A DNA stretch of 64,000 nucleotides from an uncultured Oscillospiraceae bacterium (GCA_947522735.1 CANNTZ010000002.1:30348-94347); one strand, 5' to 3'; numbered from the stretch's first letter, positions 1 through 8,593 are shown. Numbers and translations are program-made. Notes: generated by a model from the sequence alone, not told the origin.

Positions 1-710
1 GTTTTGCGATATTCCGAGTCATTATCACACATGGTCAGGGGCTTGCGCGGCCAGATGCGAACCGTTTTGAACGTCCCGTCAGCGTAGACGGCATAATTGT
101 TGCAGACCAGCTTTTTCAGCTCATGATAATGACTGATATCTCCGGGCAGGCCCTCGCCGTACAGACGGTACCAGCGATAATGCTCAAGCCTTGTTACATA
201 GTCGTCGCGATGAAGCGTCTCAAGCTGCGCAACCAGTTCCTCGTGGGAGCAGAGATAAAAATGGCTGTTGACGTTTCCGTAGTAGGCGGTGCGCATGCTT
301 TCAAAGTCGCCGCAAAAGGTCGCATGCTCTCCGGAAAGCATGCCTATTATAAACAATCCCGTAAGCTTGTTTATAATTTCAAGGCCAGCTTCAAAGCAGC
401 CCCGCGACCGCTCTGCAAGCGCGCACAGAATATCCCTCTCGTCTCTCCGGCCGGAAAACGGATCATACGCATGTCCTATCAGGAAGTAGGTCGTTCCGTT
501 TTTTGAGGCGACATATAACCTCTGCCGGCAGTGAAGCCAGATATTAAAATTGTCCGAAAGCGACTCCCGCCGCCAGTTCCCGAAAAACGGAAACCTATCA
601 TCGATTGAGAGCTCCCGATCGGTGATCAGAAATCCCTGTTCGAAGATGGCGGATTTGTATTCCGGAAAACGCTCGATATTTTCTTTTATATACGGCCAGT
701 TTTCATTCAT
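1..710 (-). CDS. Asparagine-synthetase-like protein, N-terminal part (cut by window edge)
   Basis: The frame opens at the ATG at 708-710 and stays open to the left edge, 236 codons, so the C-terminus is missing. The start overlaps the stop of the upstream 2-hydroxyacid dehydrogenase as ATGA, implying translational coupling. The visible part resembles the glutaminase-like domain of asparagine-synthase-related proteins: LTGLFIIGML, GDFESMRTAYYG and a late RIWPRKP segment where relatives have a conserved arginine-phenylalanine-tryptophan-proline. The protein begins MNENW and has no cysteine at position 2, so glutamine hydrolysis by this domain is unlikely. Related proteins sit in capsule and peptide-modification clusters, where a downstream ATP-pyrophosphatase domain makes amides. 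That domain would lie outside the window, so the assignment rests on the N-terminal domain only. Confidence 0.5.
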   Translation of the reverse strand, partial: MNENWPYIKENIERFPEYKSAIFEQGFLITDRELSIDDRFPFFGNWRRESLSDNFNIWLHCRQRLYVASKNGTTYFLIGHAYDPFSGRRDERDILCALAERSRGCFEAGLEIINKLTGLFIIGMLSGEHATFCGDFESMRTAYYGNVNSHFYLCSHEELVAQLETLHRDDYVTRLEHYRWYRLYGEGLPGDISHYHELKKLVCNNYAVYADGTFKTVRIWPRKPLTMCDNDSEYRK

Positions 711-1591
711 TCAAGGCCCTCCCGTATCTCCTCCCACAGCCGCGCCCGGTTTCCGTCGCCTACAAAGCCGTTGTGCGGGGTCAGAATCACGTTTTCCATA
801 TCCCACAGCGGGCTTTTTTCCGACAGCGGCTCCTCCTCGAACACATCCAGCGCCGCTCGGCCCCCGGATAGCAGCCATGCAGTCAGGGCGGCCTCGTCCG
901 CAAGCGCGCCGCGGGCAATGTTTACGAATATCGCGTCAGGGCCCAGCCGCTCAAAAACAGCCTTGTTCACGATGCCGCGGGTTTCCGGCGTCAGGGCGAT
1001 GCAGCAGATCAGAATATCACAGAAAGCCGCGACGGCCGGGAGCTTGTCAAGCGGCAGAAGCTCCTCAAAATCCGGCAGCCTTCGCACCGTGCGGTTCACT
1101 CCGGTGATTCGGCAGCCAAAGGCTTGCAGTCGTTTTGCAATTTCCTGTCCCACGTCGCCGCAGCCGAGAATGCACACCCTCTTGTCTGTCAGCTCCAGAA
1201 GGCCGCGGTGCTTTTCCCACCTGTGCCGTCTTTGATTCGCCGCGAAAAAGCGGCTCTGCTTATAAAGCTGTAAAATTCCGCAGACGGCGAGCTCCGCCAC
1301 AGGGACGCTGTACACGCGTGCGGCGTTGTGCAGTTCAATGCCGCGAGCACGGATATAATCCAGCGGCACGCGGTCAAGTCCCGCGCTGGTGAGCTGAATC
1401 AGCCTGAGCCTCGTGAAGCGCTCGATGGGGGTATATTGAAACAGGCCGTTACAGACCACCGCCTCGTAACGCTCGGGAGCCGGCACCGGCTCGCGCTCGT
1501 CCCGGTGAAGGGCGACAGTGTGCCCAGCGGCCTCCAGCTCCGCTTTTTCGGCGGGCTCAAGCGGAAATGCTCCGGTAATCAGGATGTTCAC
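707..1591 (-). CDS. D-isomer-specific 2-hydroxyacid dehydrogenase
   Basis: NAD(P)-dependent interconversion of a 2-hydroxy acid and a 2-oxo acid, cytoplasmic, 294 residues. The Rossmann motif GCGDVGQEIAKRL lies near residue 145, NIARGALADE supplies the catalytic arginine, DVFEEEPL the glutamate region and LTPHNG the catalytic histidine, so the active site is complete. The start is GTG at 1591 and overlaps the aldolase stop as GTGA. The gene lies between an HpcH/HpaI-type aldolase and an asparagine-synthetase-like gene downstream of a sugar transferase, so the acid is probably made or consumed for a surface glycan rather than for central metabolism. That role is inferred from context; the exact substrate cannot be read from the sequence. 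Confidence 0.85.
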   Translation of the reverse strand: MNILITGAFPLEPAEKAELEAAGHTVALHRDEREPVPAPERYEAVVCNGLFQYTPIERFTRLRLIQLTSAGLDRVPLDYIRARGIELHNAARVYSVPVAELAVCGILQLYKQSRFFAANQRRHRWEKHRGLLELTDKRVCILGCGDVGQEIAKRLQAFGCRITGVNRTVRRLPDFEELLPLDKLPAVAAFCDILICCIALTPETRGIVNKAVFERLGPDAIFVNIARGALADEAALTAWLLSGGRAALDVFEEEPLSEKSPLWDMENVILTPHNGFVGDGNRARLWEEIREGLE

Positions 1592-2412
1592 ACTCTCATC
1601 TCCCTCACTATCTCCCCGACGCGCGCAACAACCCGACGGCGGTTATCCTCAAGCTGCTCCTGAGCCCACGCGGCGCACTCCCCTTCCACGCGCCTTATGT
1701 CCGCAATGCCTCCGGTAAAAATGCGCCGCAGCTCCCGTAGATCGGCGACTCTGTGCGAATCGCAGAAGCTGCGGGACAGAATGACATACTGCGAGCCAAG
1801 GCGAACGTGCTCTCCGATGATAAGCTCCGCGGGGAGCGTTCCGCTTCCCGGACGTCCGACGCCGCCAAAGCCGCAGGGAATATTGGCATCCTGAAGCTGT
1901 CTGCAAAGACGTTCCACAGTGCCGTCCGCAAGCAATTGAAACATGAAGCTCATATTATAGCACAGATGCAGGTCGTTGAGGCCGATGTGCATTTCGTCGA
2001 TTCCGGGAACGGCAAGCGCCTGAGCAAGCGATCTTGCCGCTTCGTCCGTCTCCAGCAGCGGCATGGTCCTTGCACGCCCGCCGACGATATCCGCAAAACG
2101 CCGCAGCTCGTCCGCCGTGCGCCACATCGGGAGCATTATCACATCCGCACCGCTTTCGATGGAGGCGTCGATCTCCGCCTGCGAGCTCGGGTTCAACGGA
2201 TCGATCCGCGCCATGACCTCCGCGCGGCCTCCTATAGCCTCGCGAACTCTTGCAATGTCCTCCTGCGTGTGGTGCGACTGCACCGTATCTCTGCCCCGCT
2301 GGCGCTCCGTCTTCCCCAGCGCCTCCATATCGATGAATATACGATCCACGCCCGCGTCAACGGCAATTTTCGCCACATCCGGAGCGTTCGTTATGTACAT
2401 CAGTTTAAGCAT
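1588..2412 (-). CDS. HpcH/HpaI (citrate-lyase-like) aldolase family protein
   Basis: 274-residue TIM-barrel protein of the HpcH/HpaI aldolase / CitE superfamily, which makes or breaks carbon-carbon bonds using pyruvate-like or acyl units and a divalent metal. Family features seen: the first strand IFIDMEALG, MARIDPLNP, VIMLPMWRTADELRRF and a late glycine-rich GFGGVGRPGSG. The ATG at 2412 has GAGGAG five bases upstream. The gene starts nine bases after the sugar-transferase stop and overlaps the next gene by four bases. Members next to sugar transferases occur in polysaccharide clusters and may build a non-sugar acid substituent; this is inference. The reaction is not identifiable from sequence alone. 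Confidence 0.75.
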   Translation of the reverse strand: MLKLMYITNAPDVAKIAVDAGVDRIFIDMEALGKTERQRGRDTVQSHHTQEDIARVREAIGGRAEVMARIDPLNPSSQAEIDASIESGADVIMLPMWRTADELRRFADIVGGRARTMPLLETDEAARSLAQALAVPGIDEMHIGLNDLHLCYNMSFMFQLLADGTVERLCRQLQDANIPCGFGGVGRPGSGTLPAELIIGEHVRLGSQYVILSRSFCDSHRVADLRELRRIFTGGIADIRRVEGECAAWAQEQLEDNRRRVVARVGEIVREMRV

Positions 2413-2421
2413 ACCGTCTCC

Positions 2422-3021
2422 TCAGACCGTCGCTCCCACGTTTTCGTTGTCATCGTTGCGAACAACTCTCTTAACGGTGAGCCACAGTATCTTCAAATCA
2501 AAGGCAAGGCTGCAATGCTCCGCATAATATACGTTCAGCTCGATGCGTCTGTGCCATTCCACCGTCTTTCTGCCGTTGACCTGCGCCCATCCGGTTACGC
2601 CCGGACGGACCTCGAACATGCGAAGCTGCTCTGCGGTATACTGCTCGAACGGCCACGGATGATAGGTCAGCGGAGGACGCGGGCCGATTATCGCCATATC
2701 TCCCTTTAGTATATTAAAAAGCTGCGGAAGCTCGTCGATGCTTGTCGCGCGGATAAGCTTTCCCACCTTCGTCACGCGCGGGTCGCCCTTTTCGCTGTAT
2801 ACGCCGCTGCCGGTGTGCTCCGCGCCCACCTTCATCGAGCGGAATTTGTAGATTGTGAACTCCTTCCCGTGCAGGCCCAGACGCCGTTGCCTGAAAAGCG
2901 CCGGGCCGGGCGAGGTCAGCCTGACGGCAAGAGCCACCCCCAGAAGCAGCGGAGACAGGAGCACGAGCGCGACCGCCGAAGCAACGATGTCGAGCGCACG
3001 TTTGCCAAATCTTTTGTACAT
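2422..3021 (-). CDS. Undecaprenyl-phosphate sugar phosphotransferase (bacterial sugar transferase)
   Basis: Initiating glycosyl-1-phosphate transferase that loads the first sugar phosphate onto undecaprenyl phosphate at the membrane. The 199-residue protein is the short, catalytic-domain-only type: basic N-terminus MYKRFGKRALD, one hydrophobic hairpin (about residues 10-35), then PGPALFRQRRLG, FTIYKFRSM, TSIDELPQLFNILKGDM, GPRPP and RPGVTGWAQVNGR, the hallmark motifs of PF02397. I place the start at ATG 3021, because the in-frame GTG at 3036 sits directly on the AAAAAGG sequence without a spacer. A promoter lies upstream at 3148-3176. It heads a small cluster leading into the aldolase. Confidence 0.9.
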   Translation of the reverse strand: MYKRFGKRALDIVASAVALVLLSPLLLGVALAVRLTSPGPALFRQRRLGLHGKEFTIYKFRSMKVGAEHTGSGVYSEKGDPRVTKVGKLIRATSIDELPQLFNILKGDMAIIGPRPPLTYHPWPFEQYTAEQLRMFEVRPGVTGWAQVNGRKTVEWHRRIELNVYYAEHCSLAFDLKILWLTVKRVVRNDDNENVGATV

Positions 3022-3147
3022 CTGTCCGAAATCCACCTTTTTATTCCGCTGCCGTCGGCTCCGGTCTCCCGCCCTACTTCCGGAGGCGGGCCGGCGACCC
3101 TTTGAGGCGGAGCTACGCCTGCCGGACGGCGGCTTGTCCTGCTTTTA

Positions 3148-3176
3148 ATCATACCATTTTTTAGCGATAATTGCAA
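3148..3176 (-). promoter_or_regulatory. Sigma-A type promoter for the sugar-transferase cluster
   Basis: On the minus strand TTGCAA and TATGAT are separated by 17 bases, about 130 bases upstream of the sugar-transferase start. The leader between them and the start is GC-rich. Confidence 0.55.
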
Positions 3177-3213
3177 TGCCTTGGGGCACTCCATATTCCG
3201 GCGATGACCGCCC

Positions 3214-4074
3214 TTATTCACTTCCGCCGCTCCGTTTTTCCGTTTGGGGCAGCACCTGCTCTGCAAAATATTTCCTCTGTGCAGCGGCAAACCAGCGTTC
3301 AAAGGCTTGAGACGCCCTGCGACTGACTTTCAAGAGCGGAAGCAGCATGTCAAACGCGTGGAACAGTCCCGGGTAGATGTCGATATCCGCCGCAACGCCC
3401 GCCTTTCTCAGGTTATCGATATAATCGACCGTCTCCGCATAGAACGGCTCGTTTGTCGAAACAAAGGTGTAGGCCGGAGGAAGCCCGGAATAGTCTTGCC
3501 TTCGAGCCGGCGCGGCATAGCACGGGATCTCCCGTCCCGCAAGACCGCGAAGATATTTTGACCAGCCGCGATGATTGCGACGCGTGTTCCAGACCGGCGC
3601 GCGATTATCCCTTGAGGTCTCCGTGTCCTCGTTGTCGAGCATCGGATAAAGCGGCATCTGTGCGGCAAGCCGTACGCCGCCGTTGTCGTACTCATACATG
3701 CACAGCGCCGCGGCAAGCCCGCCGCCTGCGCTCTCCCCGCCGACCATTAGCTGCTCGGAGCGGACGCCGAGCCTTTCGGCGTGTTCTCTGAGCCACAGGA
3801 GCGCGTTGTGGCAGTCGATGAGCGCCGCTGGATAGGGAGCCCTTCCCGACAGCCTGTATCCGGGAGCGGCTACGACGGCGCCGAAGCGCTTAACAAGCGC
3901 CCTTGCGCGGGAAATATAGACCATTTCCGCCATGCCTGTGACATATCCGCCCCCGTGGAGCCACAATATGCCCGTTCGCTTTTCTGCGGGCGCGCTCCCG
4001 GCCGGCGACAGGAGGATGAGCTTCATCCGGTATCCGTCCGAGTATATATATTCTCTTTTCGACCGGTATCTCAT
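3214..4074 (-). CDS. Alpha/beta-hydrolase, acetyl-esterase (Aes/HSL) type
   Basis: 286-residue cytoplasmic serine hydrolase. The oxyanion-hole motif LHGGGYVTG (about residue 39) and nucleophile elbow GGESAGGG (about residue 112) mark the hormone-sensitive-lipase/Aes esterase group; a late LFHAFDM provides the catalytic histidine. Such enzymes remove acetyl or other short acyl groups, often from xylan or glycans. The ATG overlaps the upstream hydrolase stop as ATGA, so the two esterases are coupled. Substrate unknown; no signal peptide is seen. Confidence 0.85.
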   Translation of the reverse strand: MRYRSKREYIYSDGYRMKLILLSPAGSAPAEKRTGILWLHGGGYVTGMAEMVYISRARALVKRFGAVVAAPGYRLSGRAPYPAALIDCHNALLWLREHAERLGVRSEQLMVGGESAGGGLAAALCMYEYDNGGVRLAAQMPLYPMLDNEDTETSRDNRAPVWNTRRNHRGWSKYLRGLAGREIPCYAAPARRQDYSGLPPAYTFVSTNEPFYAETVDYIDNLRKAGVAADIDIYPGLFHAFDMLLPLLKVSRRASQAFERWFAAAQRKYFAEQVLPQTEKRSGGSE

Positions 4075-4970
4075 AGTTGACCGTTCGCTTTCAGAAACTC
4101 CGCCATTTCGGCGTTCGCCCGCTGCGCCTCCGGCGTTTCCGGCAGCATGGCGGCAAAGGCGTGCGGCAGCTTTTTCCCGGCCTCCATGTCAAGCAGCCTG
4201 TGTTTTGCTCCGTTCCTCGCGAGCGCCGAAGCGAACCGGCGGCTGTAGCAGCGTAGAAAATCCCCCTTTGCCGTGACAAGAAAACAGGGCGGCAGGCTTT
4301 GCGTCAGCTCCGGCACCTCCGGGTCGGTGTACCGGCAAAAGCCGCGCCTGCGCCAGCCCTTTCCGTAAATCATATTCGGCAGGAAAAGCCCTATTTTATC
4401 CGGCCTGCGGGTGTAAAACATACCGCTCTGTAGGCCGAGCGCGCCAATCCTGCACCGCACCGGCCCTGTGCCTGCGGCTTTCGCCATTTGGGCGCTGTTC
4501 TGTATCGCCGCAAGGTAGACGCAGAGATATGCTCCCGCGCTGTCGCCGCACAGATAAAGGCGGGAGGCGTCGCCGCCATATTTCTCCGCAAGCTCGCACG
4601 CGCGGTCTATACCGGCGGTCAGGTCACGGAATATATCAAAGATATCCGCCTTTGGAGCCAGCGGATATTCAATGCAGAACACAACGAAGCCCCTTTTGCA
4701 CATATCTGCACAAAACAGGCGATTCACCTCCTTCTTTCCCAGAAGAAATCCTCCGCCGTGGATATCAATCAGCACCGGAAGCTTTTCGCGGCTTTCCTCC
4801 GGCCTGTAGATATCTATCCTATGGCAGGGCTTTCCGTCGCCCACGTAGTCCACGTCCGCCGTCAACCGGACGTCCTCCGGAAACGGATTTTCCCTGTCGT
4901 GCTTTTCCTGCCAGCTCTCAAGCATCCGCTCCTGCTTTTCCGTCTGTTTTTTCACCATATTTTCAAGCAT
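4071..4970 (-). CDS. Alpha/beta-hydrolase, acetyl-esterase type (second of a pair)
   Basis: 299-residue esterase starting at ATG 4970, which has GGAGG six bases upstream; the longer open frame has no such site. It carries IDIHGGGFLLG (oxyanion hole), CGDSAGAYL (nucleophile elbow) and a late KLPHAFAAM histidine segment. The first 45 residues are charged and helical (MVKKQTEKQERM). It is first in a two-gene esterase unit with the downstream hydrolase and is clearly divergent from it, so the pair probably has different acyl substrates. Both are likely soluble in the cytoplasm. Confidence 0.85.
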   Translation of the reverse strand: MLENMVKKQTEKQERMLESWQEKHDRENPFPEDVRLTADVDYVGDGKPCHRIDIYRPEESREKLPVLIDIHGGGFLLGKKEVNRLFCADMCKRGFVVFCIEYPLAPKADIFDIFRDLTAGIDRACELAEKYGGDASRLYLCGDSAGAYLCVYLAAIQNSAQMAKAAGTGPVRCRIGALGLQSGMFYTRRPDKIGLFLPNMIYGKGWRRRGFCRYTDPEVPELTQSLPPCFLVTAKGDFLRCYSRRFASALARNGAKHRLLDMEAGKKLPHAFAAMLPETPEAQRANAEMAEFLKANGQL

Positions 4971-5064
4971 ATCGGGCCTCCGTTTTAAATGATACGACTT
5001 GACCTGCATAGCGCGTCTGCAATTGGACGGGCGATATTGCATTGCGCCTGTCGATGATTTCTCC

Positions 5065-5102
5065 AAAAAGGGCGGGATCGCCATATTCTGCTCATCCCGC
5101 CC
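5065..5102 (-). terminator. Rho-independent terminator after ruvX
   Basis: Inverted repeat GGGCGGGAT / ATCCCGCCC (arms 5070-5078 and 5094-5102), followed on the minus strand by TTTTT. It ends the long minus-strand run that starts at fhs. Confidence 0.8.
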
Positions 5103-5163
5103 CGTTCAGTTGTGTTATACACACAAAAACGCTTTTAAAAATTCCTTTTATTTGTATGCCGTC

Positions 5164-5583
5164 TCAGCTCTCGCGCTTGCGGTAGACCATATAGCCCTCG
5201 AGGATAAGCACCGCGGCAACCGCGTCCACCACCTGCTTGCGGCGCTTTCCGCGCACGTCTGTGACATTCAGGATATCGTGCGCCGCCACGGTCGTGCGCC
5301 GCTCGTCCCACAGCGCCACCTCAAGCCCGGTGCGCTCGCGCAGGTCTGCGGCAAGCTGTTCGCACTTCCTTGCGCGCTCTCCGGTCGAGCCGTCCATATT
5401 TTTGGGATAGCCCAGCACAAGCAGCTCGGCGCGTTGCTCCGCTGCCGTCTCGGCAAGCCTTTCCAACAGCCTCTCCCTGTCTCTTTCTGCGATGACGCCG
5501 GCCGGAGACGCCAGCAGCTCGTCCTTGTCGCAGACCGCCAGCCCGGTCCGTGCGTCGCCATAATCGATAGCCATTATCCTCAT
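5164..5583 (-). CDS. ruvX: RuvX/YqgF Holliday-junction-resolvase-like nuclease
   Basis: 139-residue RNase-H-fold protein of the YqgF/RuvX family, implicated in pre-16S rRNA 5-prime end processing and nucleic-acid repair. MRIMAIDYGDARTG at the N-terminus carries the first catalytic aspartate; VLGYPKNMDGSTGERA, DERRTTVAA and a late QVVDAVAAVLIL complete the family pattern. The start is ATG 5583 with AGGAGG six bases upstream. It is the last gene of the minus-strand run and is followed by a strong terminator. Confidence 0.92.
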   Translation of the reverse strand: MRIMAIDYGDARTGLAVCDKDELLASPAGVIAERDRERLLERLAETAAEQRAELLVLGYPKNMDGSTGERARKCEQLAADLRERTGLEVALWDERRTTVAAHDILNVTDVRGKRRKQVVDAVAAVLILEGYMVYRKRES

Positions 5584-5601
5584 CCCGCACCTCCTCACGG
5601 C

Positions 5602-6267
5602 TCAGCCCTTGAGCCCGTCGCCGTTTACGTATTCCTCAAACAACGTCAGCTCCGACCTCGGCAGATGAGAAACGTCGCCGCTGAACACGACATGCGGACG
5701 CAGCTTATCGTCGTAATCCACCCGTGTTACGCCGGTATTGAAGCTGTGTTTTAAATTTTTAAGCTCGCTCAGCGGCTTTCCCTGTGCGGAACAGGTATAC
5801 GCCCGGATGAAATCGCCGTGCGACACCACCGCTACGGTGCGTCCCGGATTCTCCGCCGCTATCCTTCCCAAGGCATTCACTGCGCGTGCGCTCACCTGCG
5901 CCATTGCCTCGCCGCCCGGCGAGGAAAACGCGCCGGGATCGTGTATGTAGCGCTCCATTTCGTCCGGATAGTTTGCCGTAAGTCTCCTAAAGTCAAGGCC
6001 CTCCAGCTCGCCCACATCGATCTCATGCAGCTCGTGCCGTAGCGTTACGTCCAGCCGTTGTGCGCGACCTATCGCCTTTGCCGTCTCGACAGCACGCATC
6101 AGCGGACTGGAATAGATGCGGTCAAGCCTTATCTCCGCAAAGCGCTTTGCCAGAAATTCAAGCTGTCTGTAGCCTTTTTCCGAGAGCGGCACATCGGTGA
6201 CGCCACAAAAGTTCCCTTCAATATTGCTCTGCGACATCGCATGACGAACAAGATATATCGTCGTCAT
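5602..6267 (-). CDS. Histidine phosphatase family protein (tandem copy 2)
   Basis: 221-residue phosphoglycerate-mutase-like phosphatase. The N-terminal YLVRHAMS carries the phospho-accepting histidine (usual motif RHG), YSSPLMRAVETA the second arginine, and VVSHGDFIR the second histidine. It shares long identical stretches with the upstream neighbour, so the two are a tandem duplication, and they overlap by four bases (ATGA). Family members hydrolyse small phosphomonoesters, including sugar phosphates and alpha-ribazole phosphate. Their place in a pyrimidine operon may point to nucleotide or sugar-phosphate housekeeping, but no substrate can be assigned. Confidence 0.85.
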   Translation of the reverse strand: MTTIYLVRHAMSQSNIEGNFCGVTDVPLSEKGYRQLEFLAKRFAEIRLDRIYSSPLMRAVETAKAIGRAQRLDVTLRHELHEIDVGELEGLDFRRLTANYPDEMERYIHDPGAFSSPGGEAMAQVSARAVNALGRIAAENPGRTVAVVSHGDFIRAYTCSAQGKPLSELKNLKHSFNTGVTRVDYDDKLRPHVVFSGDVSHLPRSELTLFEEYVNGDGLKG

Positions 6268-6902
6268 AAAAGCACCTCTTTATCCTTGAGCGCCGGATTG
6301 TGTGAGCAATCGTCACAGAATACGACGCGCAAAGACAGCTTTTCGTCATAGTCCACCCGCATTACGCCGGTGTTGTGGCTGTGATCCACCTTTTTCAGCT
6401 CACACAGCGGTAGGCCGAGCGCCGCGCCGGTATACGAGCGGATAAAGTCCCCGTGCGACACCACCGCGACTACCCCGCCGGGATTTTCCTCCACGATACG
6501 TCTCATCGCCCGGGTCGAGCGCTCCCGGAGCTGCGCCGCGGATTCTCCTTCCGGCGCGCAGAAGCTGCCCGGATCGTTTTTGTAGCGTTCAAACTCTTCG
6601 TGATAAATCCTGTCTATCTCGTCAAACGTGCGTCCCTGAAAATCTCCGGCGTCAAGCTCCATCAGGTCGTATCTCAGCGTTATATCGAGCCGCTGCGAGC
6701 GACCCACCGCCTTCGCCGTCTCGCAAGCGCGCATCAGCGGGCTGGAATAGACGCGGTCAAGCCTTATCTTCGCAAAGCGCGCCGCAAGAAAATCGAGCTG
6801 TGCATAGCCCTCGCAGCTCAGCGGTATATCGCGCTGTCCGCAATAAAAGCCTCCGTCGTTCCCGTTCGACATCGCGTGCCGTATCAAATATATTGTTGTC
6901 AT
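6264..6902 (-). CDS. Histidine phosphatase family protein (tandem copy 1)
   Basis: 212-residue paralogue of the next gene. YLIRHAMSNGN, YSSPLMRACETA and VVSHGDFIRSYTG give the full histidine-phosphatase active site. I chose ATG 6902 because GGAGG is seven bases upstream, whereas the earlier in-frame ATG at 6908 has no room for a ribosome binding site. This start overlaps the pyrD stop in the sequence TAATG. The pair keeps the same downstream motif order including HNTGV/FNTGV and VDYDxKL, confirming common origin; their C-terminal tails differ. Confidence 0.85.
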   Translation of the reverse strand: MTTIYLIRHAMSNGNDGGFYCGQRDIPLSCEGYAQLDFLAARFAKIRLDRVYSSPLMRACETAKAVGRSQRLDITLRYDLMELDAGDFQGRTFDEIDRIYHEEFERYKNDPGSFCAPEGESAAQLRERSTRAMRRIVEENPGGVVAVVSHGDFIRSYTGAALGLPLCELKKVDHSHNTGVMRVDYDEKLSLRVVFCDDCSHNPALKDKEVLL

Positions 6903-7813
6903 TACCATTCCTCCGCCTTTCCTACAATATCCTCAACGCGCTCTATACCGTTCCGGTCCATCCAGCGCTCAAGGCCGTCTATAATATCGAGCGGAGACGT
7001 TGGATCCGTGAACATCGCCGTACCAACCTGTACCGCGCATGCTCCGGCAAGCAGCATCTCCACCGCATTTTTCCAGCTTGACACGCCGCCAAGCCCGATA
7101 ACCGGAATATCCACCGCGCGCGCGACCTGCCAGACCATCCTCAGCGCCACCGGAAACACCGCCGGCCCCGAAAGACCGCCCATATTATTGCGCAGCACCG
7201 GGCGGCGCGTCTCAATATCGATACGCATACCGAGCAGCGTGTTTATCAGCGAGAGCGCGTCGGCTCCGGCGGCCTCGGCCACCCTTGCGATGGATACTAT
7301 GTCGGTCACGTTCGGCGAGAGCTTGACAATGAGCGGCTTTGTGCAGACGCTCCGCACCTCGCTAACCACCCGCTTCACCGATTCCTCACGCACGCCAAAG
7401 GCGATACCTCCCTCTCGCACGTTCGGGCAGGATATGTTCAGCTCGATCATGTCTATCCCGTCCACGCACGCGCGCCGAACCGCCTCGCCGCAGCTTTCGA
7501 CGGTGCTCCCGGCAATATTTGCGATAACGACGGTATTTTTCCCCTTTATCCGCGGGAGGTGCTCCCGCACCAGCGCGTCCACGCCGGGGTTTTGCAGTCC
7601 GACGCTGTTGAGAATGCCGGACGGCGTTTCGGCAATGCGCACCGGCGGATTTCCCGGTCGCGGCTCAAGTGTTGTGCCCTTGAGCGATATCCCGCCGAGC
7701 CGTTCAACGGGATAAAGCTCCTCGTAATCCTCGCCGAAGCCAAAGCAGCCCGATGCCGCGATTATCGGATTTTTGAACTCGACTCCGGCGATTTTAACTG
7801 ACAGCTCCGCCAT
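6902..7813 (-). CDS. pyrD: Dihydroorotate dehydrogenase, class 1B catalytic subunit
   Basis: Oxidises dihydroorotate to orotate in pyrimidine synthesis, using FMN and passing electrons to PyrK and then NAD. The 303-residue length fits. ASGCFGFG near the N-terminus, NISCPNVREGG with the class 1 catalytic cysteine (about residue 129), VKLSPNVTD and GLGGVSSW followed by a phosphate-binding region are all present. The preceding gene is pyrK, separated by 21 bases, the normal partner order in Gram-positives. The remaining window genes of the pathway, pyrF and pyrC, lie 35 kb away. Confidence 0.95.
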   Translation of the reverse strand: MAELSVKIAGVEFKNPIIAASGCFGFGEDYEELYPVERLGGISLKGTTLEPRPGNPPVRIAETPSGILNSVGLQNPGVDALVREHLPRIKGKNTVVIANIAGSTVESCGEAVRRACVDGIDMIELNISCPNVREGGIAFGVREESVKRVVSEVRSVCTKPLIVKLSPNVTDIVSIARVAEAAGADALSLINTLLGMRIDIETRRPVLRNNMGGLSGPAVFPVALRMVWQVARAVDIPVIGLGGVSSWKNAVEMLLAGACAVQVGTAMFTDPTSPLDIIDGLERWMDRNGIERVEDIVGKAEEW

Positions 7814-7834
7814 TTTACACCTCTTTTTTCTATT

Positions 7835-8593
7835 TTAAAGCTCCACGTCGGTCGCTTCAAACACAGGCCCGTCCTTACAGACGCGCTTGTAGCCCTCGTC
7901 CGCTTTTACCTTGCAGGCGCAGACGAGACACGCCCCCACTCCGCAGCCCATCCGCTGCTCCAGCGAAAGCTGGCAGCGTACTCCGAGCCTTTCCGCAAGC
8001 GCGGCGGCGTATTTCAGCAGCGGAGACGGCCCGCAGGCGTAGACGATATCGGGACGGCGCTTTTCGGCAAGCGCATCCGCAGCGGCGCTGACGTAGCCTC
8101 TCACGCCGCGCGAGCCGTCCTCTGTGGCAATTGCCGTCTCGCAGAGGGACGCGAAATCGCGCTCCAATATGACCGCGCCGCCATGACGGAAGCCAAGCGC
8201 CGCAGCCGCGTCATCTCCGTAATATTTGGCGAGCTCCAGCAGCGGAGGCACGCCGATCCCGCCGCCTATCAGCAGCGCACGCGCGCCCTTTATCAGCTCA
8301 AAGCCGTTTCCGAGCGGTGCAAGCAGGTCAAGCGTCTCACCGGCCCTGCGCCCGGCAAGCCACCGCGTCCCCTCTCCACGCACCTCGAATACGAGTCTTA
8401 TCCCGTCCGAGCGTTTTTCGCAGATAGAGATCGGGCGGCGCAGCGTAAAGCCCTCACAGCGTATATCGGCAAATTGCCCGGGACGTACCTCATCGGCAAG
8501 CTCCGGGCAATCCAGCCACACGCTGTAAATATCGCCGATACCGCGTGCAACGAGCTCTTTTTCGGTTATTTTACAGCTTTTTTCTATTTTCAT
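7835..8593 (-). CDS. pyrK: Dihydroorotate dehydrogenase electron-transfer subunit
   Basis: 252-residue FAD and [2Fe-2S] protein that links PyrD to NAD. An N-terminal ferredoxin-reductase barrel contains LRRPISICE (FAD binding), the middle has [17 protein letters not shown] (nucleotide binding), and the C-terminus has [15 protein letters not shown] plus a later cysteine in VCKDGPVF, the four ligands of the iron-sulfur cluster. The ATG overlaps the upp stop (ATGA), so upp, pyrK and pyrD are translationally linked. Confidence 0.95.
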   Translation of the reverse strand: MKIEKSCKITEKELVARGIGDIYSVWLDCPELADEVRPGQFADIRCEGFTLRRPISICEKRSDGIRLVFEVRGEGTRWLAGRRAGETLDLLAPLGNGFELIKGARALLIGGGIGVPPLLELAKYYGDDAAAALGFRHGGAVILERDFASLCETAIATEDGSRGVRGYVSAAADALAEKRRPDIVYACGPSPLLKYAAALAERLGVRCQLSLEQRMGCGVGACLVCACKVKADEGYKRVCKDGPVFEATDVEL

